Notes: generated from the sequence alone by a model not told the origin. Positions 1 through 6,528 are shown, counted from the stretch's first letter. The stretch: DNA of 6,890 nucleotides from Acidobacteriota bacterium (GCA_021804195.1 JAJZKJ010000118.1:1-6890); one strand, 5' to 3'. Program-made: numbers and translations.

Positions 1-61
1 CCTGAGTGCTCAACATTGTTTGATAGTGGAGGGCCATGAAGAACTCGTGGGCCGCCGCTAA
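1..61. repeat. Intergenic hairpin-type dispersed repeat, copy 1
   Basis: This stretch lies beyond the stop codon of the DUF255 gene. Bases 1-35 resemble 2423-2458 (both begin CCTGAG, share a TGAGYRCTCA near-palindrome and a CATTGTT block, and end in AGGGCC). Bases 20-29 (TTGATAGTGG) and 45-59 (TCGTGGGCCGCCGCT) match 5848-5857 and 5882-5896 with one mismatch each. TAGTGG at 24-29 can pair with CCGCTA at 55-60 (one G-T), so the unit can fold into a hairpin. The remaining bases to 117 are AT-rich and contain a short CTTATGATAAG palindrome. I see no convincing terminator for the minus-strand gene ending at 118. The similarity is read by eye and the true element borders may lie outside the window. 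Confidence 0.5.
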
Positions 62-117
62 GTTCAAATAAAATCAAAACGCAAACTTTTTTCTTATGAT
101 AAGTTTTCATTTTTTTC

Positions 118-2250
118 TCATTGCCGCAGGCCGGACAGCAGGGCCGCGGGAGTATCGGCCGGGGGCAGGCATTGAAATCCGCGGCAGAGCAGGGCGTAGG
201 AGCGTTCCCGCCGGGGCAGGCTGGTCAGCGTGGCCACTAAGGCCGGAGGGATATGGGCGGGATCCAGTGCCTGCCGCGCCCGCAACAATGACCGGCCCAG
301 CCGGGGCTGGCTCAGAGCCGCGGCATGAAGTTCCCGCGCGGCCTCGTCCTCGCCCACGATGATGACCTGTTCGGCGCCGGATTGGCAAAGCCGCCAGGCC
401 TGCGCCCAGTGGGCGGCAAACGGGCCCGCGCCCGCGGCCTGAGAGGCAAAGCCCAACAGAGTGGCTTCGGCGGCGGCATGATAGCGCGGCTCATGAGTCA
501 GTCCATAGAGGCGCTCCAGCCAGACCGCGGCGGCGGGGTTGGCGCCGGCGACAGGTCCATCCTGCCAGGGCTTGCGCGGGAGATCGAGCGCTCCGGCGCG
601 CGGCGCGGCTTCGTCATTCGCCCGCGGCAGATCGAAAAAGCCGCCGTCCGATGCATCCTGCCATTGGTCCAGACAGAGTTCGGCCAGGGCCTGGCTGGCG
701 GAAAAATACCGGGATTCGAGTGTGATCTCCCAGGCATCCAGGCATGCCATCCCGGTCTGCACCTGGTCTTCCAGTCCATAGATCGTTTCGGACGGAATGG
801 AATCGCCGGCTTCGCCCAGACGATGCGGAACGCCCTGGCGGGGATCAAATTGGCTCAGAATGCGCTCCAGAGTTTTTAAGGCAAAATCGCGCCAGAAGCC
901 AAAGGGGATTTCGGACGGCGCATCGGCGGCCGGCAGATATTCCAGTTGACTGGCGGCCAGAGCGGCGCGCACCCATTGCGCATTCCAGCCGGCATACAAT
1001 GCCTGATCCACCTGAGGCGCGGTTCGCTGCCGCCGCACGGCGAGCAATTCATCCTTTCCCGACTGTAGCCGCGCGCGGGCCTCGGCGGGAGCAAGGCCCA
1101 GTTCCGCCGCGACTGCGTCCAGGTCGCGGGCGATGTAGAGCACATTGCGTTCCGGATCATGCCGCATTTCCCCGGTTTCACCGATGCCGTAGTAGCGAGA
1201 CAGCAATTCGAATTCACCGGCGCCCAGCGCGGCGCGCGCTTCGGCGCGGGTCCAGGTAAAATAATCGCCATCGTCGTCGAGCGAGATGTCGGCATCCTGG
1301 CTGGCATAAAATCCGCCGCGTTCGCGCTCGATCATCACCTCGGCGGCCCAGCGCAGAATACCGGCCGCGACGGCCGCCAGCCCGGGATCAGGAACGAACT
1401 GATATGCCAGCACATAACTGCGCAACAGTTCGCTATTGTCGTAGGACATTTTTTCAAAATGCGGCACGCGCCAGAACGCGTCCACGCTATAGCGGTGAAA
1501 GCCGCCGCCGAGCTGGTCGTAAACTCCTCCCGCGGCCATGGCGCGCAGGGTATGCAGCGCGATCGCGGTCAATTCCGGACGATGTTCAGCGGCGCCGAGT
1601 TCGAGCAGGAGATCCAGGGCCGTGGCATGGGGAAACTTAGGGGCATGGCCAAAGCCGCCGTTTTCGGCATCGTACATTTCCCGCAGCGATTGCACGATGG
1701 CTGTGACCGCCCCGGCGGGCGCGGCGGCCGGGGCGGCAGCGCGGCCATTTTCCACCTGGGCAAGGGCGGCGTGGATGCGCTCGGCCTGGCCGCGCACCTG
1801 CGCGCCCTGCTCGTGGTAGATATGGGCGACCTGCTCTAAAAGCTGGCGGAATCCCGGGCGGCCCTGCATCGGATATGGCGGAAAATAGGTGCCACCGTAA
1901 AAAACCCGTCCCTCGGGGGTCAAGAAAACGGTTAACGGCCAGCCGCCCTGGCCGCTGAGCGCCTGCACCGCGGTCTGATAGCGCGCGTCCACATCGGGCC
2001 GTTCGTCGCGATCCACTTTGATGGGGATAAAGTGCTGGTTGATAACCCCGGCCACGGCCGCGTCTTCGTAACTTTCGCGGTCCATGACGTGGCACCAGTG
2101 GCACCAGGCGGCGCCAATATCGAGCAGCACAGGTTTATTTTCCCGGCGCGCCTGTTCCAGCGCCGGCGCACCCCAGACCCGCCAATGAACCGGCTGGCCG
2201 GCGGCGGAGCGCAGATATAAGCTGGACTGCCGGGCCAGATCATTTGCCAT
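118..2250 (-). CDS. DUF255 / YyaL-type thioredoxin-fold protein (SPATA20-like)
   Basis: A 710-residue protein of the DUF255 (Thioredox_DsbH) family, which includes Bacillus YyaL and animal SPATA20. Visible landmarks are an N-terminal thioredoxin-like domain with the family signature WCHWCHVM (C50-x-x-C53), KVDRDERPD near 78-86, and GGWPLTVFLTP at 102-112 with its likely cis-proline. A second domain follows with GGFGHAPKFPH (198-208), GGGFHRYSVD and VPHFEKMSYDN (248-272), and GGFYASQDADI (312-322). In this family the C-terminal part is a six-hairpin (alpha/alpha) toroid like sugar epimerases and glycosidases. The biochemical role is not established. An Ala/Pro-rich linker lies near 171-182. 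The frame stays open upstream to 2445, but those 65 codons run through a repeat also found at 2480, so I chose ATG 2250. ATG 2280 is the alternative. No clear Shine-Dalgarno precedes 2250. The length fits the usual 650-700 aa. There is no obvious signal peptide, so it is probably cytoplasmic. Confidence 0.93.
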   Translation of the reverse strand: MANDLARQSSLYLRSAAGQPVHWRVWGAPALEQARRENKPVLLDIGAAWCHWCHVMDRESYEDAAVAGVINQHFIPIKVDRDERPDVDARYQTAVQALSGQGGWPLTVFLTPEGRVFYGGTYFPPYPMQGRPGFRQLLEQVAHIYHEQGAQVRGQAERIHAALAQVENGRAAAPAAAPAGAVTAIVQSLREMYDAENGGFGHAPKFPHATALDLLLELGAAEHRPELTAIALHTLRAMAAGGVYDQLGGGFHRYSVDAFWRVPHFEKMSYDNSELLRSYVLAYQFVPDPGLAAVAAGILRWAAEVMIERERGGFYASQDADISLDDDGDYFTWTRAEARAALGAGEFELLSRYYGIGETGEMRHDPERNVLYIARDLDAVAAELGLAPAEARARLQSGKDELLAVRRQRTAPQVDQALYAGWNAQWVRAALAASQLEYLPAADAPSEIPFGFWRDFALKTLERILSQFDPRQGVPHRLGEAGDSIPSETIYGLEDQVQTGMACLDAWEITLESRYFSASQALAELCLDQWQDASDGGFFDLPRANDEAAPRAGALDLPRKPWQDGPVAGANPAAAVWLERLYGLTHEPRYHAAAEATLLGFASQAAGAGPFAAHWAQAWRLCQSGAEQVIIVGEDEAARELHAAALSQPRLGRSLLRARQALDPAHIPPALVATLTSLPRRERSYALLCRGFQCLPPADTPAALLSGLRQ

Positions 2251-2253
2251 TAA

Positions 2254-2440
2254 GATCACGCTCAGGGATAAGCATCGCATAGCGGCGTTGGAATCCGCTC
2301 GGCGATCCTCAGGTACACAAAAATTCAGCGCTGATGCCTTTAATTTCAAAGGATGGGCAGTTGCTATCCGCCCCATTCCGCTACGCGGAACGGGGGCCCC
2401 GGCCTGGCTCTGCTCGCTTCTCCCTGAGCACTCAGCATTG
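2254..2440. repeat. MITE-like dispersed repeat, long copy, next to the DUF255 start
   Basis: The left part (2254-2293) is identical over 40 bp to 2480-2519. The right part (2410-2440) is matched imperfectly at 2531-2561 and at window position 1. The inner ends form an inverted repeat: GCTCAGGGATAAGC at 2260-2273 against GCTTCTCCCTGAGC at 2416-2429, 13 of 14 complementary. Inside lies a strong hairpin, CCCCATTCCGC (2371-2381) with GCGGAACGGGG (2385-2395), one mismatch and a 3-base loop, followed by the palindrome GGGGCCCC (2393-2400). No protein signature is seen in it. It looks like a small non-autonomous element or folded-RNA repeat. It occupies the place where the promoter and leader of the DUF255 gene should be. 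Confidence 0.65.
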
Positions 2441-2479
2441 TTCAACTACGTAAGGGCCGAGACCTAACAGGCAACCAAG

Positions 2480-2583
2480 GATCACGCTCAGGGATAAGCA
2501 TCGCATAGCGGCGTTGGAACCCGTTCGGGTCTGTTCGCTTCTCCCTGGGGGCTCAGCATCGTAATACGGTCGGGGGGAGAAGC
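2480..2583. repeat. Shortened second copy of the MITE-like repeat
   Basis: Bases 2480-2519 repeat 2254-2293 exactly, in the same orientation. They are followed almost at once by the right-end block at 2531-2561, so the central portion present in the long copy, including its hairpin, is missing. GCTTCTCCC (2537-2545) also pairs perfectly with GGGAGAAGC (2575-2583), giving a 9-bp stem with a 29-base loop. The 40-bp identity against more divergent right ends suggests recent duplication or conversion of the left block. No reading frame of note lies in it. Confidence 0.6.
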
Positions 2584-2645
2584 AAATGTAACTTTTCTAC
2601 CCATCAAAATTAGGGTATCTCACGGATTGATGGATACTTTTATTC

Positions 2646-2674
2646 TTGACACCGTCGGAAAGTGTGGAAAAATT
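2646..2674 (+). promoter_or_regulatory. Possible sigma70-type promoter for the zinc-ribbon gene
   Basis: A perfect TTGACA at 2646-2651 is followed after 17 bases by AAAATT (2669-2674), a poor -10 match. The region 2584-2779 is AT-rich compared with the genes and otherwise holds nothing I recognise. If used, this promoter would leave a leader of about 100 bases before the ATG at 2780 and could also serve the membrane protein gene at 3134. The weak -10 keeps this tentative. Confidence 0.3.
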
Positions 2675-2779
2675 GTGAATATTTTGCTTCCCAAGGTGGG
2701 AAAATTCGCATAGATCGGGATTTTTCTCGTCCGGGCAGTGATTTTGGCGTGCTATTTGCTGGATTAGCGTCCTGAACCC

Positions 2780-3058
2780 ATGACCGCCGCACTTCACCGT
2801 TGCCAGGGATGCGCCCGTGATCTGGATTTCAATTCCACGATCGCGCCACGACTGGGTCTGGTCGCAGTGGTATGCCAACGCTGCCAGCACCGGCACTTAT
2901 TTTCCGCCAGCGAACTCTCCACGGCGCGCCATCAACTGGCGCAAACGGCGCAAAAGCGCGGCCTGCCGCACCAGGGATATCAGATTGCCGCCGCCGGTCA
3001 GGCAATGTCACGCCTGGTTCTGCGCGTGAAGGTGTCATCCGCGCTGCCTTCGAAGTAG
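2780..3058 (+). CDS. Small putative zinc-ribbon protein
   Basis: A 92-residue protein with two CxxC knuckles, C8-x-x-C11 and C32-x-x-C35, about 20 residues apart. This is the spacing and layout of a zinc-ribbon fold. The second knuckle is followed by a His-rich HRHLF stretch, then an alpha-helical, Gln/Ala-rich tail (about 43-75) and a short basic C-terminus. I do not recognise a named family, and the function (nucleic-acid or protein binding) is unknown. No good Shine-Dalgarno is seen before ATG 2780. The gene stands 75 bp upstream of, and on the same strand as, the membrane protein gene at 3134, so the two may be co-transcribed. A minus-strand frame across the same DNA lacks recognisable protein character. 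The call rests mainly on the paired CxxC motifs. Confidence 0.55.
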   Translation: MTAALHRCQGCARDLDFNSTIAPRLGLVAVVCQRCQHRHLFSASELSTARHQLAQTAQKRGLPHQGYQIAAAGQAMSRLVLRVKVSSALPSK

Positions 3059-3133
3059 CCCCACCGCTTAAATTCCGAGCACTTACGACGCGTGATGCAG
3101 GGCGTGCATCCGTCCGGATAGGGAAAATCCGTC

Positions 3134-3631
3134 ATGAAACGCCTGTTTACCGATGTTGCCCTGGGGATGGCGGCCGGCCTCGCCGCCACCGCCGCTTTGA
3201 ACGCCTGGATTCAAGCCACGCAGCCCAAACATTCCGCGCCCAGCACGGAAGAGCCCTTGACGGTCAAAGCAGCCGTGCGCGGGATGCACCTATTGGGAGT
3301 GGATGCGCCTTCGCGCCGGGCGCGAAAGTTTGGCGGCCAGGCGGTGCATTGGGGCTACGGCGCGGCCTGGGGCGGGGTGGTGGGCGCGGCGGCCAGCCTG
3401 GGCTTGCCCCTGCATCGCTGGGGCGGATTGCCATTTGGCGCCGGATTATGGCTTCTGGGAGATATCTGGCTGCTGCCGAAGCTGGGACTGGAAAAACCGG
3501 CCAGCGCCTACCCGGCCAAAGCCCATGCCCGCTATCTCGGCGCGCACTGGAGTTACGGCGCAACGCTGGCGGCGTTATGGATGTTGCGCGAGCGCGCCCG
3601 CCGGCAACGCCGCTGGCCGCGCGCGGCTTAA
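3134..3631 (+). CDS. Multi-pass membrane protein, possibly DUF1440/YagU-like
   Basis: A 165-residue protein with about four hydrophobic segments (near 7-27, 73-91, 97-115 and 138-152), a basic loop (RRARK, 61-65) and a strongly basic C-terminus (RERARRQRR, 152-160). Small-residue and aromatic patches recur: HWGYGAAWGG at 72-81 and HWSYGATLAA at 138-147 look like an internal repeat of the HWxYGA type. This layout resembles the DUF1440 (E. coli YagU) inner-membrane proteins, but the assignment is from memory of the pattern and is not secure. No function can be given. ATG 3134 is preceded by a weak purine run (AGGGAAAA). The stop TAA at 3629-3631 overlaps the stop of the converging gene. It probably sits in the cytoplasmic membrane and may share a transcript with the zinc-ribbon gene 75 bp upstream. 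Confidence 0.8.
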   Translation: MKRLFTDVALGMAAGLAATAALNAWIQATQPKHSAPSTEEPLTVKAAVRGMHLLGVDAPSRRARKFGGQAVHWGYGAAWGGVVGAAASLGLPLHRWGGLPFGAGLWLLGDIWLLPKLGLEKPASAYPAKAHARYLGAHWSYGATLAALWMLRERARRQRRWPRAA

Positions 3632-3987
3632 TATGGCCCGGCATCCGGCTGTGTCTGAAAATATTTTTGCGTGCCGGGACGAAACAGAACGTATGCCAGC
3701 ACGGCCAGAAATATTGAATGAATCACCAGGCGCGAAACCACTGGCCAGCTCACAACGACGTGAAACCCCATCCATAACAGCGCCAGCCAACGGGCCCAGC
3801 CGCGGCCATAGAGCAATAAAACGCCGATGGCGATGGCGGCCAGTTCCGTGATCGCAACCCAAACATAATCACTGGCTATGGGATGGCGCAGGCCGTGCGC
3901 GCTGGTCTGGGCAGCCAGAGCCAGAGCACCCACCGCGATATAGAGCCAGGCGATGATGGTCACCGCGAGGGGGCGTTGCACATTCAT
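3628..3987 (-). CDS. Small four-helix membrane protein of unknown function
   Basis: A 119-residue protein with four predicted transmembrane stretches (about 8-27, 41-60, 65-83 and 88-103), a short N-terminus beginning MNVQRPLAV, and a polar tail after FRPGTQKYF. There are no catalytic motifs. I recognise only the general type of small conserved bacterial membrane protein. Its ATG (3987-3985) overlaps the TGA of the acetyltransferase gene (3986-3984) as ATGA, so translation is very likely coupled to that gene and it needs no separate ribosome binding site. Its TAA (3630-3628) shares the TTAA with the stop of the converging gene. There is therefore no room for a terminator between the two genes, and transcripts from both sides must run into each other's coding region. 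Confidence 0.82.
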   Translation of the reverse strand: MNVQRPLAVTIIAWLYIAVGALALAAQTSAHGLRHPIASDYVWVAITELAAIAIGVLLLYGRGWARWLALLWMGFHVVVSWPVVSRLVIHSIFLAVLAYVLFRPGTQKYFQTQPDAGPY

Positions 3988-4508
3988 AATTCCCTGGGCC
4001 GCAGGGGCAGCCGGTACACGGCCATTTTCACTTTCTCATGGCCCATGGTGGTCTCGGCCGGCCCATCGTAGGCAAAGCCCTGCTTTTCATACCAGGCCCG
4101 CGCCGCTTTCAATTCGGCATGGACCGCGACCCAGAGCCAGGGAGCGCCGGCGGAGCGCGCGGCCGCGATCACTGCTTCCAGCATTTTTCTTCCCTGTCCC
4201 TGCTGCTGCGCCTGGGGCAAAAGATAAAGACTGCGCAGCACCGCGCCGGGAGGGTCTTCGGCCGGGTCGCCCAGCGAGAGCATGGCGAAACCGGCCGGCT
4301 GGCCATCCTGTTCGAGCAGAAAACCGCGCAGATCGGAACGCTGGTGGCACTGGCGCAGCCAGCCGAGATCATAGGCCTTGGCCAAGTATTCGCGCCGCGA
4401 GGACTCGGACACCAGGTCGCGGTAGGTGCTCTCCCAGGCGCGCGTGGCCACGGCCTGAATGGCTTCGGCATCGGCGCCGGTGGTGGTTCGAATCGTGGGA
4501 TTACTCAC
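3984..4508 (-). CDS. GNAT-family N-acetyltransferase
   Basis: A 174-residue single-domain acetyltransferase of the GCN5-related (PF00583) type. It opens with the typical IRxxTxADAEAI stretch (6-17). The acetyl-CoA pyrophosphate-binding motif A is LRSLYLLPQAQQQGQGRK (91-108), with the QxxGxG loop at 101-106. The C-terminal motif B is ARAWYEKQGF (136-145), which carries the usual Tyr. The acyl acceptor cannot be told from sequence and could be a small molecule or a protein N-terminus. The start is GTG at 4508, as no ATG fits the family N-terminus, and no clear Shine-Dalgarno precedes it. It lies 51 bp downstream of the antiporter gene and overlaps the next membrane protein gene by ATGA, which suggests an operon. 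A link between acetylation and the membrane protein is only inference. Confidence 0.92.
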   Translation of the reverse strand: MSNPTIRTTTGADAEAIQAVATRAWESTYRDLVSESSRREYLAKAYDLGWLRQCHQRSDLRGFLLEQDGQPAGFAMLSLGDPAEDPPGAVLRSLYLLPQAQQQGQGRKMLEAVIAAARSAGAPWLWVAVHAELKAARAWYEKQGFAYDGPAETTMGHEKVKMAVYRLPLRPREL

Positions 4509-4559
4509 CGCAACAGATTAGCAGGCATTCGGGCGCGGTCAATCACTGCAGATTGCATT

Positions 4560-5825
4560 TTATTGACCGGCATCATCAGAGACTGGGATCTCATCCTGGG
4601 CATTGGAGCGGGCGCCGATCAGCCAGCCCATGCCGCGGCGGGCGGCGCCATGGGACAGAATGAAGACCAGAATCGAGGTCAGAATAATGCTGAACAGAAT
4701 GACGGAATAGGTGACGTTCTGCAGCAGGCCGGCGTTATGGACATGCTGCTGCAGCATGATCGAGGCCAGCACGGCGGCGGCCAGGCCCTTGGGGATCATT
4801 GCCGCCGCATGCTCGGCATCGAAGGCCGGCAGGCGCCGGGCCAGGGTCAGGCGGACGGCGGGAATGCGGGCCAGCAGAATCACGCCGCTGAAGACCAGTC
4901 CCATGGCGACCCAGGCCGGATGGGTGAACTCGACCGACAGCCCGATATAGACGAAAAAGAATGTCTTCAATAAAAAGATAATTTCGGCAAAGAAAATACG
5001 CTCGGTCTCGTTCAGGCCGACGATGGGCACCACGTCCGAGACCAGCAACGGTTTATGCCGGTCCAGGTTGCCGAGCACAATGCCGAAGGCCAGCGCGGCC
5101 ATGGCGCCATTCAGGTGAATTAATTCCGAGCCGCCATAGAGAATAAAGACAAACGCCGGGGTGGTAAAAATGGCGTTTTCCATGCGGCGCATGCGGTTGA
5201 GAGCCAGCGACCAGAAAAACGCCGCCACCGCGCCGAGCACCAGCGCCAGGCCGAAGCCGAGCAGGAAATTCCGTCCCGTAACCGCCCAGTGGCTGAGGCC
5301 GTGGCTGCGGAAATCCAGCAGCGCCAGGGCGGCCACGATGCTGAGCACATCGCCGAGCGCGGATTCCAGAAACAATATGTCCTGGGTTTTGGCCTCCAGC
5401 CCCAGGCCCGCAGTGAGGGGCACCACCACGGTGGGAGAATTGCCGGCCAGCATGAGGCCCAGCAGGACGGCGCCCCAGGCGCCGAGCGGGGTCCAGAGCC
5501 AGGCGGCGCCGGCGACCAGGAGGGTAACCAGAATAAAGCTGCAGATGGAAAGCGCCAGCGTGCCGGGAAGAGCGGTGCGGAGGCGGGCAAACCGCAGGTT
5601 CAGCCCGCTCTCGAACAGGATCAGGATCAGCGTGATGGTGGTAAAGGCCGGGCCGACCACTCCCAACTGGCCCGGCGTCAGCAGATGAAAGACCGGCCCC
5701 AGCAGAATGCCGATCAACAGCAGCCAGAGCACGTCGGGTATGCGGGTGCGCTGAAAAATTCCGGCGAACAGATGCGCCAGAAAGATCAGAAAACCAATAA
5801 ATGCAATGGCCGCGGCCAGATGCAT
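4560..5825 (-). CDS. Cation:proton antiporter (monovalent cation/H+ exchanger, CPA family)
   Basis: A 421-residue integral membrane protein with about 12 hydrophobic segments, the right size for the Na+/H+ exchanger fold (PF00999), expected to swap Na+ or K+ for protons across the cytoplasmic membrane. Family landmarks are RIPDVLWLLLIGILLGP (28-44), LFESGLNL (70-77), LAGNSPTVVVPL (126-137, the unwound helix region), FLESALGDVLS (152-162), FFVYIGLSV (290-298) and IPKGLAAAVLAS (344-355). At the ion-binding helix the sequence reads ESALGD (154-159), so the residue before the key Asp159 is Gly where NhaP-type exchangers have Asn and NhaA-type have Asp. At 344-355 Lys346 replaces the Arg usual in RGLAAAVLA. 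There is no C-terminal TrkA or USP domain; the tail after 400 is short and polar. ATG 5825 has a strong G-run ribosome binding site. It lies downstream of the cyclophilin gene and upstream of the GNAT gene. Confidence 0.93.
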   Translation of the reverse strand: MHLAAAIAFIGFLIFLAHLFAGIFQRTRIPDVLWLLLIGILLGPVFHLLTPGQLGVVGPAFTTITLILILFESGLNLRFARLRTALPGTLALSICSFILVTLLVAGAAWLWTPLGAWGAVLLGLMLAGNSPTVVVPLTAGLGLEAKTQDILFLESALGDVLSIVAALALLDFRSHGLSHWAVTGRNFLLGFGLALVLGAVAAFFWSLALNRMRRMENAIFTTPAFVFILYGGSELIHLNGAMAALAFGIVLGNLDRHKPLLVSDVVPIVGLNETERIFFAEIIFLLKTFFFVYIGLSVEFTHPAWVAMGLVFSGVILLARIPAVRLTLARRLPAFDAEHAAAMIPKGLAAAVLASIMLQQHVHNAGLLQNVTYSVILFSIILTSILVFILSHGAARRGMGWLIGARSNAQDEIPVSDDAGQ

Positions 5826-5836
5826 AACAACCCCCC
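5826..5836 (-). promoter_or_regulatory. Ribosome binding site of the antiporter gene
   Basis: On the minus strand GGGGGG (5836-5831) stands five bases before ATG 5825. It is the only strong Shine-Dalgarno-like run in front of any gene in the window and fixes this start codon. Confidence 0.6.
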
Positions 5837-5847
5837 GGCCTGCTCAC

Positions 5848-5896
5848 TTGATAGCGGCTGACCAGATTCCTTCATATGGAATCGTGGGTCGCCGCT
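5848..5896. repeat. Long imperfect hairpin in the cyclophilin-antiporter gap (repeat copy 2)
   Basis: Nested complementary blocks form one stem: AGCGGC (5853-5858) with GCCGCT (5891-5896), GACC (5860-5863) with GGTC, and GATTCC (5865-5870) with GGAATC (5878-5883), closed by a 7-base loop. Its outer blocks match those at 20-29 and 45-59, while the loop half differs, as expected for a conserved folded repeat. It falls in the 82-bp gap after the cyclophilin stop. No T-run follows it on the minus strand, so it is not a standard terminator. It may shape the mRNA or mark a dispersed repeat. Confidence 0.55.
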
Positions 5897-5907
5897 CACC
5901 GTAAACC

Positions 5908-6528
5908 TCAGCTCTTGTGAACTTCGATTTTTTCGATTACCACCGGCTTCAGGGGCCGGTCGGAACTGTTGCGGGGAACTTTGGAGATGGCATCCACCAC
6001 TTCCTGCCCCTTGGTTACCTGACCGAAGATGGTGTATCCGCCATTCAGATGGGGTTGCGGGCCGGTGGTGATGAAGAATTGGCAGCCGTTGGTATTGGGC
6101 CCGGCATTGGCCATGCCGACGCGGCCGGCGCGGTCAAAGGTCAGCCCAGGCGCGATCTCGTTTTTAAATTGATAGCCCGGATTGCCGGTGCCGGTGCCGG
6201 TGGGATCTCCGCCCTGGATCATGAAGCCGGGAATCACGCGATGGAAAATGGTGCCGTTGTAGAGCGGCTTATGCTCGATTTGGCCAGTCGCGGGATTGGT
6301 CCACGGCTGCGTGCCATCGGCCAGGCCCACGAAGTTGCCGACGGCCAAAGGCGCTTGCTGGGGGAACAGTTCGATATCAATATTCCCCATATTCGTAATG
6401 ATGGTGGCCGAATAGTTGCCCGGAGGCGCGGGGGTGGGGCCGGTGACGGGGCCGGAGGAGGAACTGTGGCAGGCGCCCAGCATGAGAGCCATGGAAGCCA
6501 ACAAAGAGAAAATGACGATTTCACGCAT
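5908..6528 (-). CDS. Cyclophilin-type peptidyl-prolyl cis-trans isomerase, lipoprotein
   Basis: A 206-residue protein catalysing proline cis-trans isomerisation during folding. A hydrophobic signal sequence (3-19) ends in the lipobox LGAC, with Cys20 as the lipid anchor. A Ser/Pro/Gly-rich tether (22-38) leads into the cyclophilin domain (about 40-204). Key features are FHRVIPGFMIQGGDP (95-109) with catalytic Arg97, NGCQFFITT (148-156 region, NGxQFF) and HLNGGYTIFGQV (160-171). The position equal to cyclophilin A Trp121 is His160, as in many bacterial members that bind cyclosporin poorly. An insertion (about 73-88, WTNPATGQIEHKP) precedes the active-site strand and is common in bacterial forms. 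It should be anchored outside the cytoplasmic membrane, probably periplasmic. ATG 6528 gives a complete signal peptide; no clear Shine-Dalgarno is visible. It is first in the minus-strand run of genes, 82 bp before the antiporter. Confidence 0.95.
   Translation of the reverse strand: MREIVIFSLLASMALMLGACHSSSSGPVTGPTPAPPGNYSATIITNMGNIDIELFPQQAPLAVGNFVGLADGTQPWTNPATGQIEHKPLYNGTIFHRVIPGFMIQGGDPTGTGTGNPGYQFKNEIAPGLTFDRAGRVGMANAGPNTNGCQFFITTGPQPHLNGGYTIFGQVTKGQEVVDAISKVPRNSSDRPLKPVVIEKIEVHKS

Noticed and set aside
325..879. Plus-strand 184-codon open frame inside the DUF255 gene
   Set aside because: It is a complementary-strand shadow of a well-conserved protein with no independent signature.
2251..2445. 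65-codon N-terminal extension of the DUF255 protein
   Set aside because: It translates a dispersed repeat that also occurs at 2480. Family homology begins after residue 66, and the shorter protein has the normal length.
2597..2896. Minus-strand 99-codon frame across the AT-rich intergenic DNA
   Set aside because: It overlaps the start of the zinc-ribbon gene, lacks a recognisable domain, and its composition looks like translated non-coding DNA.
3631..3670. Possible terminator at CCGGCATCCGG followed by a T-run
   Set aside because: The stem is only 4 bp and the T-run is about 13 bases away. It also lies inside the converging membrane protein gene.
2872..3717. Plus-strand 281-codon frame over the zinc-ribbon and membrane protein genes
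   Set aside because: It is out of frame with both and rich in Arg/Ala/Gly/Pro. The in-frame products have CxxC pairs and transmembrane helices, which are better evidence.
4038..4973. Plus-strand 311-codon open frame opposite the GNAT and antiporter genes
   Set aside because: It is antisense to two clear families, is Gly/Gln/Ala-rich, has no motif, and arises from the GC-rich codon pattern of the real genes.
6186..6203. GCCGGT hexamer repeated in tandem within the cyclophilin gene
   Set aside because: It encodes the conserved Gly-Thr stretch after GGDP found in many cyclophilins, so it is not an expansion of interest.
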